From positions 1 through 64,000 of the forward strand of contig JBAUWF010000064.1 of the NCBI GenBank assembly GCA_049583635.1: a DNA stretch of 64,000 nucleotides. Direction: 5' to 3'. Under the pieces are notes generated by a model. It did no database searches, was not told where the DNA came from, and worked only from the letters and a program-made list of their open reading frames with translations. Shown one piece after another: positions 61,527 to 64,000 of this stretch. Position numbers and translations under genes: made by a program. The DNA is from Dokdonella_A sp049583635 (GTDB lineage Bacteria > Pseudomonadota > Gammaproteobacteria > Xanthomonadales > Rhodanobacteraceae). The first letter of the stretch is position 1; the number at the start of each line of letters is the position of its first letter.

Positions 61527-62105
61527 ATGGCAATCAGAAGCGATGCGCAACATTGGGGCTCGCTGGCCAAGACGTTTCACTGGCTTATCGTGGCCGCGAT
61601 TCTGGTGCAGGGAACGGTCGGTCTCGTAATGATCAACCTGCCGCGACGTCCTTCCGTCATTCCGGTCTACAGCTTCCACAAGTCGCTCGGTCTGACAATC
61701 CTCGCGCTCGCCGTGCTGCGGCTCGCCTGGCGCGCGTTCGATCGCCGCCCCGAATTGCCACCCGACATGCCGCGCTGGCAGGTGATCGCGGCACGCGCGA
61801 GTCATGTGCTGCTGTACGTCCTGTTGTTCGCATTGCCACTGTCGGGCTGGTTGTTCGACTCGATCGCGAGCCTGCGTCCGCTCTACTGGTGGGGCCTGGT
61901 CAGGATGCCGAGTCTCACCGGCGGCGCGTTGCCGGCCTGGAAGGATGCCGCTGCAAACCTGCACGCTGCCCTGTTCTGGACTCTTGTCGGCATGGCCGCG
62001 CTGCACGCCGCGGCGGCGTTGAAACATCACCTGATCGATCGCAACAACGCGCTGCGGCGCATGCTGCCGGGTCGACTTCGCAGTGACACCGGCACTCACG
62101 ACTGA
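61527..62105 (+). CDS. Cytochrome b561 family protein
   Basis: A 192-residue integral membrane di-heme cytochrome of the CybB type with four transmembrane helices. Candidate heme ligands are His in KTFHWLIV, SFHKSLGL, ASHVLLYV and NLHAALFW. It transfers electrons from the quinol pool, for example to superoxide in E. coli CybB. It lies between two YceI genes. The 3' end is 16 bases before the second. Confidence 0.9.
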   Translation: MAIRSDAQHWGSLAKTFHWLIVAAILVQGTVGLVMINLPRRPSVIPVYSFHKSLGLTILALAVLRLAWRAFDRRPELPPDMPRWQVIAARASHVLLYVLLFALPLSGWLFDSIASLRPLYWWGLVRMPSLTGGALPAWKDAAANLHAALFWTLVGMAALHAAAALKHHLIDRNNALRRMLPGRLRSDTGTHD

Positions 62106-62121
62106 CCACGGAGGAATCGAC

Positions 62122-62667
62122 ATGCTGCGCATCGCGTTCGCAACGCTCCTGCTGCTGCCGCTGACGGTGAACGCACGCGACTGGACCACCGACACCGCGC
62201 AGAGCACGCTCGGATTCAGCGGCACCTACCAGGGCGGGCCGTTTGACGGGGCTTTCAAGAAGTTCGAGGCGACCATCCGCTACGATCCGGACGATCTGGC
62301 CGCTGCGAAGTTCGATGTCACGGTCGACATGACCAGCGTCGACACGCAGAGCAGCGAACGCGACCAGACCCTGGCCGGATCGGACTTTTTCGAAACCGGC
62401 AAGTTTCCTACAGCACACTTTGTCACCACTTCGTTCAGGCGCGATGCCAACGGCGGCGTGCAGGCCGAAGGCACACTCACGATCCGCGGAAGCAGCCAAC
62501 CGGTCACCTTGCAGGTGAACTTTTCGGCCACCGGAAACGACGCCACGCTGGATGTAAAAACCACGCTCGACCGTCTCGATTTCAGCCTCGGCCACAGCGC
62601 CGACTGGAACGATATCGGCAGGCAAGTCGACGTGCATGGCCACCTGGTCCTGCATGGCCAGCCGTAG
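62122..62667 (+). CDS. YceI-family protein 2
   Basis: A 181-residue exported YceI protein. ATG 62122 has GGAGG at ideal distance. A signal peptide ending at NAR is followed by DTAQSTLGFSGTYQGGPFDG, FDVTVDMTSVDT, KFPTAHFVTTSF and a C-terminal VDVHGHLVLHGQP. It is only about 30 percent alike in pattern to YceI 1, so the pair is an old duplication or separate acquisition. It forms an operon with the cytochrome b561 gene. Confidence 0.92.
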   Translation: MLRIAFATLLLLPLTVNARDWTTDTAQSTLGFSGTYQGGPFDGAFKKFEATIRYDPDDLAAAKFDVTVDMTSVDTQSSERDQTLAGSDFFETGKFPTAHFVTTSFRRDANGGVQAEGTLTIRGSSQPVTLQVNFSATGNDATLDVKTTLDRLDFSLGHSADWNDIGRQVDVHGHLVLHGQP

Positions 62668-62807
62668 CGCACTTGCAAACGACATGAGCCGCAAATGCCG
62701 ATAGCGGCGTACGTGCACTTTGCGCACGATCCTCGCGCCCGGTCGTGCACGAGGTGCACCCCAGGGCACTTTCCGGTTCGGCGAGCGCATGCTGCAATGG
62801 CACCGGC

Positions 62808-64000
62808 ATGACTGAACGCATTTCCATCTGGCGTCGGCTGCTGACGCGCCTCGGGCGCGACAGTCCGGTCGCGACCGAAACGCCAATCGATCCCAGCCGA
62901 AGCGAACGCCATCGCGCACGCGCCACCGTGAGTCTGCGCGAGTTGCTCGAGGATCCGCATATTCCCGATCCGGTACGTGCCTCGCTGGCCTCGGATTTCG
63001 CGCGGCTCGAGGCGATGCTCGCGAAACTCGAGAGCGGCGAACTGCATCTGGCGGTGTTCGGTCGCGTCAGCGTCGGCAAGTCGGCACTGGCCAATGCCCT
63101 GCTTGGCGAGCACGCGTTCGCGGTCGATGTGCTGCACGGAACCACACGCGAGGCTGAGCAACGGCACTGGCAGGAAGTCGCGCAGGCCGGCGTGCATCTG
63201 ATCGACACACCGGGCATCGATGAACTCGACGGCGAAGCACGCGAGCAACTGGCGTTCGAGGTGGCCAGCGTCAGCGATCTGGTCATTTTCATCGTCGACG
63301 GCGACATGACCGTGCGCGAACGCGACGCGCTGGCCATGCTTGCGCGGACCGAACGACCCTTGTTGCTTGCGCTCAACAAGGCCGACCGCTACGGCAAGAC
63401 CGAACTCGAGGCACTGCTGGAGCGCTTGCGCCAGCATGCGCAGGGCCGCGTACGCGCCGAGGATGTGGTTGCGGTCAGCGCGCTGCCGGCGCCGGCGCGA
63501 CGCGTCAGCGTCGATCGCAACGGCCGCGAACACGAGGAAGCGATTCCGCGCAAACCCGATATCGACGCATTGCGTGAGCGCCTGGTCGCCGTGCTCGAAC
63601 GCGAAGGCAGAACGCTCGCTGCGCTCAACGCGAGCCTGTTCGCCGGGCGCCTGACCGATCAGGTCGCTGCGCGCATCGCCGCCGCGCGCCGCGATCTCGC
63701 GTCAAAAGTCATCCACGAATACTGCCTGGCCAAAGGCATCGCGGTGGCCCTGAATCCGATACCGGTGGCCGATCTGCTCGCCGCGGCAGCCCTCGACGCT
63801 GCACTGGTCATGCATCTCGGTCGCGTCTACGGCCTGCCGTTGACACGCAGCGAAGCAGGAACGCTGATCGCCGTGATCTCGGCGCAACTAGCCGCGTTGA
63901 TGGGCGCGATCTGGGGCGTGCATCTGGTCGCCTCGGCACTCAAGGGCATGAGCGCGGGTCTGTCGACCGTGGTCACCGCTGGTGCCCAGGGCGCACTCGC
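62808..64000 (+). CDS. Second DUF697-type GTPase, truncated by window end
   Basis: At least 397 residues, with no stop before the window ends. An Era-like GTPase domain has P-loop GRVSVGKSAL, G3 DTPGIDEL and G4 NKAD. It is followed by a helical region and the start of a DUF697 membrane region (NPIPVADLLAAAALDAALV, ALMGAIWGVHLVASALKG). It is a paralogue of the gene at 57735, with a soluble N-terminus here and no leading membrane helices. The two bracket the YceI/cytochrome operon. Confidence 0.85.
   Translation, partial: MTERISIWRRLLTRLGRDSPVATETPIDPSRSERHRARATVSLRELLEDPHIPDPVRASLASDFARLEAMLAKLESGELHLAVFGRVSVGKSALANALLGEHAFAVDVLHGTTREAEQRHWQEVAQAGVHLIDTPGIDELDGEAREQLAFEVASVSDLVIFIVDGDMTVRERDALAMLARTERPLLLALNKADRYGKTELEALLERLRQHAQGRVRAEDVVAVSALPAPARRVSVDRNGREHEEAIPRKPDIDALRERLVAVLEREGRTLAALNASLFAGRLTDQVAARIAAARRDLASKVIHEYCLAKGIAVALNPIPVADLLAAAALDAALVMHLGRVYGLPLTRSEAGTLIAVISAQLAALMGAIWGVHLVASALKGMSAGLSTVVTAGAQGAL

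Overview
The window is a high-GC, gene-dense chromosomal segment of a Gram-negative gammaproteobacterium, most likely from the Xanthomonadales (Lysobacterales). This placement is an inference from gene content: a Pseudomonas/Xanthomonas-type twitching block in conserved order, an Xps-like type II secretion gene run, an exosortase H homologue, and several secreted proteins that share one short C-terminal motif. I see no rRNA, tRNA, CRISPR array, phage or insertion sequence.

Layout. 1-1.6 kb: end of a secreted DUF4097-like protein and glutaminase. 1.8-10.9 kb (minus): a long run gspG-H-I-J-K-L-M-N, then hisN-like, nudE, cysQ and mazG, mostly coupled by 4-base ATGA/GTGA overlaps. The gspC, D, E and F genes are not present. 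11-12.6 kb: bioA, carrying an in-frame 70-codon insertion built from two hairpin repeats. 13.2-14.5 kb: secreted FG-GAP protein. 14.7-15.5 kb: rsmE. 15.6-26.7 kb (minus): the Pil-Chp chemosensory system pilG-pilI-pilJ-chpA-chpB-chpC. pilH and pilK are missing, and the CheB-like ChpB has lost its catalytic His and Asp. 26.9-30.9 kb (plus): gshB, tonB3-like, yqgE, ruvX, pyrB. 31-34 kb (minus): pilT, pilU and a methyltransferase. 34-37.4 kb: yggS, an 8-bp tandem repeat array, an unknown secreted protein, proC, yggT.

37.5-43.1 kb: three secreted beta-helix proteins and a small membrane protein. 43.2-46.7 kb (minus): ECF sigma factor coupled to a membrane Ser/Thr kinase with a TPR-like tail. 46.8-49.4 kb: periplasmic-binding-type protein, pdxH, a glycerate-kinase-like gene whose start codon overlaps that of pdxH head to head, and dodecin. 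49.5-52.6 kb: exosortase H, aroK-aroB, an orphan DUF11/CTERM tail and a WGR protein. 52.8-57.6 kb: hemE and a large hybrid sensor kinase. 57.7-64 kb: two DUF697 GTPases flanking a delta-60 repeat secreted protein and a YceI / cytochrome b561 / YceI operon. The last GTPase runs off the window.

Two themes stand out. Type IV pilus motility is represented by the chemosensory system, both retraction ATPases and a TonB-like protein, in nearly the order known from Pseudomonas aeruginosa. Surface and extracellular export is represented by T2SS genes, an exosortase, an orphan sorting tail, and five otherwise unrelated secreted proteins ending in the same [IV]F-x-[ND]-G-[FY]-[DE] tail. That tail is the best candidate here for an undescribed sorting or processing system.
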